DNA from: an uncultured bacterium | Lineage (GTDB): Bacteria > Verrucomicrobiota > Lentisphaeria > Oligosphaerales > Oligosphaeraceae | Assembly (NCBI GenBank): GCA_902776645.1 | Contig: CACYQT010000070.1 | Coordinates: 1-33,713 of the forward strand | DNA length: 33,713 nucleotides | Reading direction: 5' to 3' | Part shown: positions 15,396 to 23,464 of the stretch, piece by piece | How positions within the stretch are numbered: the stretch's first letter is position 1 | How the letters are laid out: each line of letters begins with the position of its first letter | Position numbers and translations under genes: made by a program | Notes under the pieces: model-generated | The model's input: only the letters and a program-made list of their open reading frames with translations | The model's database searches: none | Told to the model about the DNA's origin: nothing

Positions 15396-16235
15396 ATGCG
15401 TTCGCTTCCCCTATTCATCATGCTGTCCGCCTGCACGCTGTTGGCGCAGGAAGACGCCGTCTTCCGCATCGCCTCCTTCAACGTCCGTTCGCCGGAGGAT
15501 CCGCCACCGAACAACTGGCGGGCCCGCATCCCGCGCATGCTCGACGTGATGGAGAAATACAAAATGGACTCCATCGGCATGCAGGAGCTCGTGGAAGAGC
15601 AGAAAAAAGCCTTGCTCGGCGACGGCAGCGTCTATGCGGCCGTCGGCGTCGGCCGCGATCCGAACCTGCGTGGCGAATACTGCTGCGTCTTCTACCGTAA
15701 AGACCGTTTCGACTGCCTAGACAGTGGCACGTTCTGGCTCTCCGAAACGCCGGAAGTCGCGGGCTCCATGTCATGGAAGACCAATTGCCGCCGCATCTGC
15801 ACATGGGCAAAACTGAAGGACAAGAAGACCGGAAAGGAATTCGTCCATTTCAACACGCATCTGGATCATGTGAGTGAAGAGGCCCGCCAGAAAGGCGCCG
15901 CCCTCATCATGTCCCGCATGGACGACATCGCCAAAGGCCTTCCATGCTTCCTCACGGGCGACATGAACTGCCAGATATCCACGCCTTCCATCAAGTCCTT
16001 CCTTGCCAAAATGAAAAACGCAAAGGACGCCAGCGAAACACCTTACAAAGGCCCTATCCAGACCTTTCATGGCTTCAACTACAATCCGGAAAAGGATAAC
16101 GCGTGGGCAGGAATCGATTTCATCTTCTTCAACGGCGACATGCGCATCCTGAAGTACGACACCATCACCGACCACAACGGAAAAGAATATCCGTCCGACC
16201 ATTTCCCCATCATGGCGGAAGTCATTTTTAAATAA
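15396..16235 (+). CDS. Secreted endonuclease/exonuclease/phosphatase-fold protein (paralogue 2)
   Basis: 279 residues: a short signal peptide (cleavage near LLAQ) then directly the EEP domain, without the linker of its neighbour. The catalytic motifs are kept: FRIASFNVRS, IGMQEL, FNTHLDH, FLTGDMNC, YPSDHFP. Two blocks are almost identical in DNA to paralogue 1 (15786-15865 versus 14922-15001, one difference in 80; 15897-15972 versus 15033-15108, two in 76), and all three differences are silent. The rest is more diverged, so a tandem duplication with later gene conversion is likely. Probably co-transcribed with paralogue 1; function as for that gene. Confidence 0.9.
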   Translation: MRSLPLFIMLSACTLLAQEDAVFRIASFNVRSPEDPPPNNWRARIPRMLDVMEKYKMDSIGMQELVEEQKKALLGDGSVYAAVGVGRDPNLRGEYCCVFYRKDRFDCLDSGTFWLSETPEVAGSMSWKTNCRRICTWAKLKDKKTGKEFVHFNTHLDHVSEEARQKGAALIMSRMDDIAKGLPCFLTGDMNCQISTPSIKSFLAKMKNAKDASETPYKGPIQTFHGFNYNPEKDNAWAGIDFIFFNGDMRILKYDTITDHNGKEYPSDHFPIMAEVIFK

Positions 16236-16269
16236 AGGGTATTAAACCAGTCAAATGGAGAAACGCAAC

Positions 16270-17061
16270 ATGAAAAAAATCACCATTCTCGCATGCATCT
16301 TGTCATTTGCAGGCCTCCTCCGCGCGCAGGAGGCCCCAGCCGCCGAGACCGCCGTCTCAGACGAGCCGTTCAACCAAGTGACCATTTGGGATTTCGTCTT
16401 CGGCATCGGCTACAACTACCGCAAGTTCCACAAAGTCAAGCTCTTCAAAGGATCCGACGTCGCAACGTACTACGTACCGGGCACCCGCGGCGGCGGAACC
16501 AGAGGCCCCAATGACGGCGTGCCGAACGACCCGGCCCAGCCTTGGCATGGGGATGAAGAAGTCTATGACAAGCCCGTCCATATCGGCAACGCGGATTTCG
16601 GTTCACGCGAATGCTTCGGCTCCGAACTGAACATCGGCATCCCGTGCTTCCGGCATGACGCCTTGAGAATCGACGGACTCTTCGGATTCATGTTCTATGA
16701 ATGCGACACGAAGCTAACCGTCGTGGGTGCGCGCACAGAGTACGACATGCAGTTGCAGACGTACGACGTCGGAGCCAAGGCGAGCTACAAATTCAACGAC
16801 CACCTGACGGCATCGCTCTCTTTCGGCCCGTCCTTCAACTACACGAGCCTGGATACGTCCTCCAACGGCCATCGGTCCGACAAAGACTCCCTGAAAGTCG
16901 GCTGCTTCGCCGCCGCGGGATTGCAGTTCTGGTTCAACAAATACATCGGCGTCGGCGCCGACATCCGCTATGACAAGGTCTTCGACAACGTTACGACGCG
17001 CTACTCGGACCTTAATCTTGACACATGGAATACAGATCTCAAGTTCTTGTTCAGATTCTAA
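16270..17061 (+). CDS. Outer-membrane beta-barrel protein, unknown function
   Basis: 263 residues from ATG 16270, which has GGAG (16257-16260) at good spacing; ATG 16255 in frame overlaps that site and is less likely. A signal peptide ends near LLRAQ. After an Ala/Glu stretch the sequence shows alternating amphipathic strands (FVFGIGYNYRKF, ASYKFNDHLTASLSFGPSF, AAGLQFWFNKYIGVGADIRY) and ends LKFLFRF, with the terminal Phe recognised by the BAM machinery. Resembles 8-stranded small barrels. Residues about 55-95 (Gly/Pro-rich) may be an extracellular loop. No specific family recognised. Confidence 0.75.
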   Translation: MKKITILACILSFAGLLRAQEAPAAETAVSDEPFNQVTIWDFVFGIGYNYRKFHKVKLFKGSDVATYYVPGTRGGGTRGPNDGVPNDPAQPWHGDEEVYDKPVHIGNADFGSRECFGSELNIGIPCFRHDALRIDGLFGFMFYECDTKLTVVGARTEYDMQLQTYDVGAKASYKFNDHLTASLSFGPSFNYTSLDTSSNGHRSDKDSLKVGCFAAAGLQFWFNKYIGVGADIRYDKVFDNVTTRYSDLNLDTWNTDLKFLFRF

Positions 17062-17065
17062 TAAA

Positions 17066-17106
17066 CCAGTAAACTTCAACCATTGATCCAGTAAACTTCA
17101 ACCATT
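17066..17106. repeat. 19-bp direct repeat, 22-bp period
   Basis: CCAGTAAACTTCAACCATT occurs exactly at 17066-17084 and 17088-17106, with gat between. It lies in the short gap before the Gfo/Idh/MocA gene. The start ccagtaaac is shared with the 12-bp array near the window start and the 22-bp period with the first array, which may be coincidence. Confidence 0.85.
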
Positions 17107-17126
17107 TCACCAAAAAGGAAACAACG

Positions 17127-18219
17127 ATGAAGCAGAAAATCAGAATGGGTATGGTCGGCGGCGGTGCAGGAGCTTTTATTGGCGAAGTCCACAGACGTGC
17201 GGCGAGACTTTGCGGCGACATTGAATTGGTCGCCGGTGTGTTTGGAACGAACTATGAAAAGTCCAAGGAAGTGGCGGAAGGTTTGTTCGTCCCCCAGAGC
17301 CGCGTCTATCCCACCTATGAAGACATGGTGAAAGGCGAACTCGCCCTGCCCGCAAACAAACGAATTGATTTCGTCTCCGTCGTGACGCCCAACAAGATGC
17401 ACTTCCCTGTCTCCAACGCCTTCCTGAAGGCTGGTTTCCACGTCCTCTGCGAAAAGCCCATGACGTACACCACGAAAGAGGCGGCCGAACTGAAGAAGAC
17501 GCTTAAGGAATCCGGCAAGCTCTTCGCCCTCATGCACAACTAACGGCGTGCTCGGCAAACTCTGCAAAATCAACGTCGAATATTCCCTCGGCTGGCTCGC
17601 CAGCCCGAACGCCGGCAAGCAGGCCGTGTGGCGCGTCGATCCGAAAATCGCCGGCATCTCCGGCTGCATGGGCGACATTGGAACACATGCCGAACAGCTC
17701 ATCAACTACGTGACCGGCCTGAAGATCACGGAAATCTCCTGCGATCTCGCGACATTCGTCGAAGGCCGCCAGCTGGACGACGACGGCACCGTCCTGCTCC
17801 GCTTCAACAACGGCGCACGCGGCGTCATCTTCGCATCGGAAGTCTCCACGGGTGAAGAGAACAACTTCATCCTCAAGATCTACGGCACGAAGGCCGCTTT
17901 GGAATGGCACCAGCAGTCGCCGGAAGACTTGATCGTCCGCTCCAACGACGCCCCCATGCAGGTCTACCGCCGCGGCTGGGCCGGCACATGCGACGAAGCG
18001 AAAGCCGTCATCAACCTGCCAGCCGGCCATCCGGAAGGCTTCCTCGAAGCCTTCTCCTCCATCTATCGCGCGTTCGCGGATGACATCTATGCCGTGAAGG
18101 CCGGCAAGAAGCCTGCCTGCAACTACCCCGGCATCCAGGATGGTATCGACGAAATGAAATTCCTTGCCGCATTGGTTGAAAACTCCAACGGCGACAAGAA
18201 ATGGACGAAACTTAAATAA
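17127..18219 (+). pseudogene. Gfo/Idh/MocA family oxidoreductase, broken by an internal deletion
   Basis: The first part (17127-17543, 138 residues) has the NAD-binding start RMGMVGGGAGAFIG and the conserved CEKPMTYTTKEA, then ends at TAA right after FALMHN. The second part continues one base later in another frame (from 17542: NGVLGKLCKINVEYSLGWLA through to the stop at 18219, 225 residues), with GDIGTHAEQLINYVTGL typical of the family. Homologues normally have about 15 residues (YTGYPMVR-like) between HN and the NG-LGK segment; here only one base, t17541, remains. That implies a deletion near 44 nt, estimated from memory of the family. A GTG at 17548 could restart translation of the C-terminal part. 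Either a real pseudogene or an assembly error; neighbouring genes are intact. AAGGAAA precedes the ATG. Confidence 0.8.
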
Positions 18220-18232
18220 TATATTGTAATAC

Positions 18233-18262
18233 GGCCTGGCTGCGTTTCATCACGGCCAGGCC
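18233..18262 (+). terminator. Stem-loop after the Gfo/Idh/MocA gene
   Basis: GGCCTGGC (18233-18240) and GCCAGGCC (18255-18262) form a perfect 8-bp stem, extendable by U-G and G-C pairs inside. There is no T-run (atcccttcg follows), so it is a weak intrinsic terminator at best. It stands directly before the first gene of the MoxR/Bat operon and might instead mark that operon's leader. Confidence 0.45.
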
Positions 18263-18277
18263 ATCCCTTCGAATCCA

Positions 18278-19609
18278 TTGAAAAACACCACATTAGAGAA
18301 AACCGCCAGAAAACTCAGACGGAGGTTGTGGTTCGCGCGTTTCAGGCGTGACTTCCTCCGCCTGCTGGTGGTCGTGTTTTTCATCTGCGGGGCGGTCGTT
18401 TTGGGAATGCGGCTTCTGTCTTCCCCGAAACTGCCGTGGAACGACACGCTCGTCATCACGGCTTGCGGCATATTCGCCGCCGCCATCGCCGCCCTGCTGA
18501 CAAGCCGTCGCCGTCTTCCGGACTGGCGGCGGCTTCTCGCCTGGATGGACGCCGCCCAGCATGGCGGCGGCCTGTATGTGACGGCCATGGAGACGGATTT
18601 GGGAGCATGGCAGCCCGCCACGCCCACGGCGGATGAACTGCCGGAGAATCCGCCATGGAAGCCCGCCATCGCTCCATTGCTGCTATCCATCGTGTTTCTG
18701 ATCGGAGCTCAGCTGATTCCGATTTCCGAAAAAGTAATCATGAAAGACCATCGGCTCGATGTTTCGGACAAAGTGGCCGAAATGGAGGAAAAAGTCGATT
18801 TTCTGGAGGAATCATCTCTGATTCCGGAAAAGACCGTTGAAGAATTGAAAGAAAGCCTGGAGGATCTTTCCACGCAAAACGACGCGAAGGATCCAGGCAA
18901 GACATACGAACTGCTCGACGCCGTCGCCAAACGTCTGGAATACGCGGCCGGCATGGCCTATGAAAATTTGGAAACGGAGGCCGCGGCGAAAGAACAATTC
19001 AGCGCCAAGCTGCAGGAAATGCTGCAGGAAATGCTGCAGAAGAACGCTCAGGAGAGCAAGTCGTTGGCGGAGCTCGCGGAGCTTTGCGACCAGCTGTCGC
19101 TTTCGCCTGAAGACATGGCGAAGCTCATGAAGGAGTTGCCGAATCAGCCGCAACTGAGTCCGGAGGAAATCCAGAAGCTCATCGAGAAGCTGAAGCAGCA
19201 GGGCAAGACGGCGCGGCAACTGCAAGCCAAACTCTCCGAAAAGGGCCTCACCAAAGGCAAGAAGCCGGGCGAAGGTGAAGGTGAAGGCGAAGAGATGGAG
19301 GCCATGCTCATGCAGATGGGCATGCCGGGCAATGGCGGCATCGACCGCGGCCCGGGCGCCGCGCCGCTTGACATGAGCGGCAAGACGGAGGACTTCACGG
19401 GAACCTTCAAGGAGGAGAAACTGGAGGCCCTGATGAACAAAGAAGACAGTTTCCTGCTGGACACGCAGGCCGTCAAGCCGGATGTGAAGCCATCCGACAT
19501 GGAGGCGGGCCGCGCAGGTTCGCTGCAAGGCGGCGACGCGGCCATTCGCCAGAACCGCGGCCGCATCCATCCGCAGCACCGAAACGCCATTAAAGAATAT
19601 TTTAAGTAG
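18278..19609 (+). CDS. DUF4175-like membrane protein with long coiled coil
   Basis: 443 residues from TTG 18278; no in-frame ATG before codon 44 and no Shine-Dalgarno, so the start is uncertain. Three hydrophobic segments lie at about 27-47, 57-76 and 131-148. Residues about 150-340 are charged and helical (EMEEKVDFLEESSL, LQEMLQEMLQKNAQESK), followed by a Gly/Glu stretch (GEGEGEGEE) and a C-terminal IHPQHRNAIKEYFK. That end resembles the P-x-x-R-x-A-V-x-x-Y-F motif of DUF4175-type proteins commonly found beside MoxR and VWA genes. Probably a scaffold in the inner membrane with its coiled coil facing the periplasm or cytoplasm; role unknown. First gene of the operon. Confidence 0.7.
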   Translation: MKNTTLEKTARKLRRRLWFARFRRDFLRLLVVVFFICGAVVLGMRLLSSPKLPWNDTLVITACGIFAAAIAALLTSRRRLPDWRRLLAWMDAAQHGGGLYVTAMETDLGAWQPATPTADELPENPPWKPAIAPLLLSIVFLIGAQLIPISEKVIMKDHRLDVSDKVAEMEEKVDFLEESSLIPEKTVEELKESLEDLSTQNDAKDPGKTYELLDAVAKRLEYAAGMAYENLETEAAAKEQFSAKLQEMLQEMLQKNAQESKSLAELAELCDQLSLSPEDMAKLMKELPNQPQLSPEEIQKLIEKLKQQGKTARQLQAKLSEKGLTKGKKPGEGEGEGEEMEAMLMQMGMPGNGGIDRGPGAAPLDMSGKTEDFTGTFKEEKLEALMNKEDSFLLDTQAVKPDVKPSDMEAGRAGSLQGGDAAIRQNRGRIHPQHRNAIKEYFK

Positions 19610-19613
19610 AATT

Positions 19614-19641
19614 CTAGAATGCTAGATTCCTAGAAGCCTAG
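19614..19641. repeat. CTAG ladder 1 (8-bp period, 4 sites)
   Basis: CTAG occurs at 19614, 19622, 19630 and 19638, exactly 8 bp apart, with unrelated tetranucleotides between. It begins 5 bp after the stop codon of the DUF4175-like gene and ends just before the ribosome binding site of MoxR. Confidence 0.85.
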
Positions 19642-19660
19642 AATAAAAAGGAAACAATTC

Positions 19661-20609
19661 ATGCTACTCACCCCCGAACAGCTACTTCCGCAGCAACAGC
19701 TTGCGCAGAAAATACTGGATGAACTGAACCGCATCCTGCTCGGACATGAGGAAGTCCACAGGCTTCTTCTCATCGGCATCCTCAGCCGCGGCCATGTCCT
19801 GCTGGAAGGACTGCCGGGCGTCGGCAAGACCGCTCTCGTCAAGGCGTTGGGGCAGTTGTTCGATTTGGATTTCAAACGCATTCAGTTCACGCCTGATTTA
19901 TTGCCGTCTGACATCCTTGGCGGCAATATCCTGCAAGTCTCGCCGGACGGACGGCGCGAATTCGTCTTCCAGCCAGGCGCGATTTTCGCCAACATCGTTC
20001 TGGCGGATGAAATCAACCGCGCGTCGCCGAAGACGCAGTCCGCCATGCTGGAGGCCATGCAGGAGCGATGCGTCACGTTGCAGGGCGAGACACGCAAGCT
20101 GCCGTTCCCCTTCTTCGTGCTCGCATCGCAGAATCCGATCGAACTGGAAGGCACCTATCCGATTCCGGAAGCCCAGCTGGACCGTTTCCTTTTCAAATTG
20201 GAAGTCACAGGCGTTGACGCACCCGTTCTCGCGCAAATCATCTCGCAGCGGCGGCGCGGCGAACCGCCCGCGCCGACATGGCATCTCACGCCCGAACAGT
20301 TGCAGGGTCTTTTCGACGCCATGGACGCCATTCATCTGGCCGAGCCTGTCGCGGACTACATCGCGCGGCTTGTCGCCGCCGGCCATCCAAATAACACATT
20401 GGCGTTGCCTGAGATAAACAAATACGTCACCTTCGGCGCATCGCCGCGCGCGGCCATCGCACTGGCGGAATTTCGACGACGTCAAATCCGTCGCCCTGCC
20501 CGTCCTCAACCACCGCCTCATCCTCAACTACCAGGCCAAGCTGGAAAAGGTCACGACGGCCTCTCTCATCAATCTGCTGTTGGAGAAGACCAGCCCCGCC
20601 GCCCTGTAG
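19661..20609 (+). pseudogene. MoxR-type AAA+ ATPase with a frame break near the 3' end
   Basis: AAGG (19648-19651) precedes ATG 19661. Residues 1-270 are a normal MoxR ATPase: Walker A LPGVGKTA (Lys56), Walker B VLADEINRA (Asp116-Glu117), sensor 1 ASQNPIE, and GASPRAAIALAE in the lid. After gaa (20468-20470) one base, t20471, is left over, and the expected C-terminus continues in another frame (20472-20609: FDDVKSVALPVLNHRL, LILNYQAKLEKV, then TAG). About 15 residues of the usual lid helix (ARALALL-like to GRDYV) are missing, so a deletion near 44 nt is implied by family length (315 visible, about 330 expected). In the unshifted frame the protein would instead run on to 20836 with a nonsense Arg/His-rich tail, overlapping the next gene. 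MoxR proteins act as chaperones for VWA partners, as in this operon. Confidence 0.8.
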
Positions 20610-20639
20610 CAACCCACACACGACAAGCCACTTCCAACC

Positions 20640-22409
20640 ATGGAACAAGCCATTCGACAACTTCTTCTGACCTGCCTGTTCATCGTCGCAACCATCCATG
20701 CCGCGGACTTCAAGGAGATTTCCATCGAACGTCTGCCGCAGTGGCACGACTACGCGTTCATTCCAGGCGGCTATCAGTCCAATACATACCGTCTTCAAAA
20801 CAAAGGCGACAAGCCCGCCGCCGTCACCATCCGTGAACACGTCGTATATTCCAATTCCATTGATTATACGCGCACGCGTTCCATGGCGCTGGCCCCCATG
20901 ACAACGGCCTATCTGTCCCTCTATTCTCCGCAATTCCTGCAAGATACCTCTCCGAGACGCGCACCGCATTATTATCTTCGGGACACCACTTGCAGCATCG
21001 ACATCAACGGCAAACGGCAGGAACTGCCCGATGAACTGTTTCATATGCAAGCGCCGGCTGGCTATTCGAGCAATTTGATTTTCGGAATCGTCTCCCCCTC
21101 CCTACCGCTCAACGACTACAAGACGCTTCTGGGCTTCATACACGAACACGACATGGTGAAGCTGGCCGCCTCCCCCGTCGAGCAGTGGCCCACTCATGTC
21201 CGTGAATACACGGGACTTACCACCATCTGGATATCCTCCGAAGACAAAATCACGCCGGAAGTCCGCCAGGCTCTCGATGATTTCGTCCATCTCGGCGGCA
21301 CGCTCATCACCATCGTCCCGCCGGAGGCGCCATGGCCGTTGACGAACGTCCCCGAACAGGCCAAAGGGCATGTCAGCAACGTCGGATTCGGACGCATCGT
21401 GACGCTTCGTCCCATCTCCAGGCAAAACAAGACGGCGGTGCAGCCCCTCATCCAGAGGCTCAACGCCGTCGACAGGACAAGGCGGTACACCGTTTTCACG
21501 GAACAGGAAAGAAACCGATATCCCGCTCTTGAACCTCTGCGGCATTTTACCTTCCGGCGTCCTGAAATCAAGGAGATCAACATCCCCGCGAATTTTCTGG
21601 AAACACCGCCGCATACCATTCCCTTGTTCACCCTCTTCCTGGTCATGGCAGTCTTCGGCGTCATCATCGGACCGTTGAACTACTGGTATCTGCAGAAGAA
21701 GGGGAAGCAGCTCCTGCTCATCTTCACGACGCCCGCCATTTCCATCGTCTTCTGCCTGTTGGTCTTCCTTTTCATCACATTCTATGAAGGATGGCGCTCC
21801 CACGGCGCCGCCTGCGGATTCACCATGCTGGACCAGACGGAGCATCGCGCGAACACGTTCGCACGAGTCGTCATGGACGCAGCCCTCCGCCCGTCAGGCG
21901 GCTTCACCTTCTCCGCGGATGATCTCGTCACTTTCAAAGACAACGGCAGCATTGACGTATTGGACGCGCCCGGCCAGACCATCGCACCGTCCGTCATGAA
22001 ACCGCGCGTCCCCTTGAAGTACAGCGTCAGCAGGACGGAACTGCGCCGCGAACAGCTCGACATCGTCTTCAACGGCGACAAGGCGACCGTCACCAACGGC
22101 CTCGGCGCGGCGGTCGCAAGCCTGGTCATCCTCTCCCATGACAATTTCCTGTTCAATCATGACCAGCCAGTCCAGCCCGGCGAAACCGTCACGCTGCACG
22201 GCTCGCCGCGGGTCAATCCCCCCGAACCGCTTACATTGCCGCAAATCGCCACGACGCTTTTCGATGAAACCGAAGAAAAAATCCCCTACACGGCCACTTG
22301 GCTGAACAAAGGCCAGTATCTGGCCAAACTGGACGAACCGGTCTTCTATTCCACCGGCATGAAGCCCGATTTCTTCCATGTCACGCATTTCATCATTGGA
22401 AAGTTCTGA
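20640..22409 (+). CDS. Exported/membrane protein of the MoxR-ABC operon
   Basis: 589 residues. A signal sequence (about 1-21, TIHAADF) is followed by a large exported domain (about 22-320) containing ISSEDKITPEVRQALDDFV and LGGTLITIVPP, which resembles the nucleotide-free Rossmann/GATase-like modules of DUF4350-type proteins. Two membrane helices lie at about 324-343 (LFTLFLVMAVFGVIIGPLNY) and 353-376, then a beta-rich C-terminal domain to 589. This architecture recurs beside ABC-2 transporter genes in PVC bacteria, but I know no assigned function. Six bp separate its stop from the ABC ATPase start. Confidence 0.65.
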   Translation: MEQAIRQLLLTCLFIVATIHAADFKEISIERLPQWHDYAFIPGGYQSNTYRLQNKGDKPAAVTIREHVVYSNSIDYTRTRSMALAPMTTAYLSLYSPQFLQDTSPRRAPHYYLRDTTCSIDINGKRQELPDELFHMQAPAGYSSNLIFGIVSPSLPLNDYKTLLGFIHEHDMVKLAASPVEQWPTHVREYTGLTTIWISSEDKITPEVRQALDDFVHLGGTLITIVPPEAPWPLTNVPEQAKGHVSNVGFGRIVTLRPISRQNKTAVQPLIQRLNAVDRTRRYTVFTEQERNRYPALEPLRHFTFRRPEIKEINIPANFLETPPHTIPLFTLFLVMAVFGVIIGPLNYWYLQKKGKQLLLIFTTPAISIVFCLLVFLFITFYEGWRSHGAACGFTMLDQTEHRANTFARVVMDAALRPSGGFTFSADDLVTFKDNGSIDVLDAPGQTIAPSVMKPRVPLKYSVSRTELRREQLDIVFNGDKATVTNGLGAAVASLVILSHDNFLFNHDQPVQPGETVTLHGSPRVNPPEPLTLPQIATTLFDETEEKIPYTATWLNKGQYLAKLDEPVFYSTGMKPDFFHVTHFIIGKF

Positions 22410-22414
22410 TTCCC

Positions 22415-23446
22415 ATGAAGATAAAGATAGACCATCTCATCCGCAGATTCGGCAAGAAAAACGCCGTCAACGACATCTCCTTCGAGTTCGAATCCGGAAA
22501 CATCTTCGGCTTCATCGGCCCGAACGGCGCAGGCAAGACGACCACCATCAAAATCATGGCGACGCTTGACCAGCCCACCGCCGGCGATGTCTTCTTCGAT
22601 GATATCTCAACCATCGCCTACCCGGAGAAAGTCCGCCGGATCGTCGGCTACATGCCGGACTCCCTTCCATCCTTCACGGATATAAAGGTATGGGAATATC
22701 TGGACTTCTACGCACGCGCCTTCGGTCTGAAAGGCGAGACACGCCGCAAGACGCTGGCGGACGTCGAAGCCTTCACGAATCTCACGGGCATCCGTGAAAA
22801 ATATCTCAACACCCTCAGCAAGGGCATGAAACAGCGCGTCAGCCTCGCCCGCGCGCTCGTCCACAACCCGCAAGTGCTGATCATGGACGAACCCGCCGCA
22901 GGCCTCGACCCGCGCGCACGAATCGAACTCCTCTCGCTGCTGAAGATTCTCGCCGACCAAGGGAAGGCGATCCTCCTCAGCAGCCACATCCTTTCCGAAC
23001 TGCAGGACATCTGCGACGGCGCCGTCATCATCGAGCAAGGCAAGCTGCTCGCCTCCGGCCCGCTGGACCATCTGATGGAAAGCGCCGTTCAGAACCGTCT
23101 CGCCACGGCTCCGCCCATGGCGATTCCGCAACCGACAGCGGGAAATGGCGAAGCGGCCGCCGCGCAACCGCCTATCGTCATGGCCAATCCGCTCATCGCC
23201 ATCACCATCCGCGTCCTGCGGGACGCGGAGCAAGTCCGCCTCAAATTGATGGAGCATCCCGCCGTCAAGCAAATCGACATCAACTCGCCGCTTGAACTCG
23301 CCGTCCAATTCGACGGAACGGATGAAGACATCCCCCCGCTCATGGCCTCCCTCTTCGCGGCCGGCTGCCCGATCGTCGGCTTCTCCAAGCAGTCGCTCGG
23401 CCTGGAAGACGTCTTCATGCGCATCACCACTGGCGAAGTCCAATAA
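22415..23446 (+). CDS. ABC-2-type transporter ATPase
   Basis: 343 residues from ATG 22415; open frame further upstream overlaps the previous gene and is not needed. All ABC motifs are present: Walker A GPNGAGKTT (35-43, Lys41), the Q-loop region VGYMPDSLP (His/Asp instead of a plain Gln loop), signature LSKGMKQR (about 133-140), Walker B VLIMDEPAAGLDP (Asp158-Glu159) and the H-loop in SSHILSEL. Like GldA/CcmA/NosF-type subunits it carries a long C-terminal extension (about 230-343), here with an Ala/Pro-rich linker and a second small domain. It should drive the permease encoded next. Cytoplasmic face of the inner membrane. Confidence 0.93.
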   Translation: MKIKIDHLIRRFGKKNAVNDISFEFESGNIFGFIGPNGAGKTTTIKIMATLDQPTAGDVFFDDISTIAYPEKVRRIVGYMPDSLPSFTDIKVWEYLDFYARAFGLKGETRRKTLADVEAFTNLTGIREKYLNTLSKGMKQRVSLARALVHNPQVLIMDEPAAGLDPRARIELLSLLKILADQGKAILLSSHILSELQDICDGAVIIEQGKLLASGPLDHLMESAVQNRLATAPPMAIPQPTAGNGEAAAAQPPIVMANPLIAITIRVLRDAEQVRLKLMEHPAVKQIDINSPLELAVQFDGTDEDIPPLMASLFAAGCPIVGFSKQSLGLEDVFMRITTGEVQ

Positions 23447-23464
23447 GCCATCCACTATACCATT

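Noticed and set aside
22298..22414. Upstream extension of the ABC ATPase
   Set aside because: Overlaps the preceding gene; ATG 22415 gives the standard ABC start.
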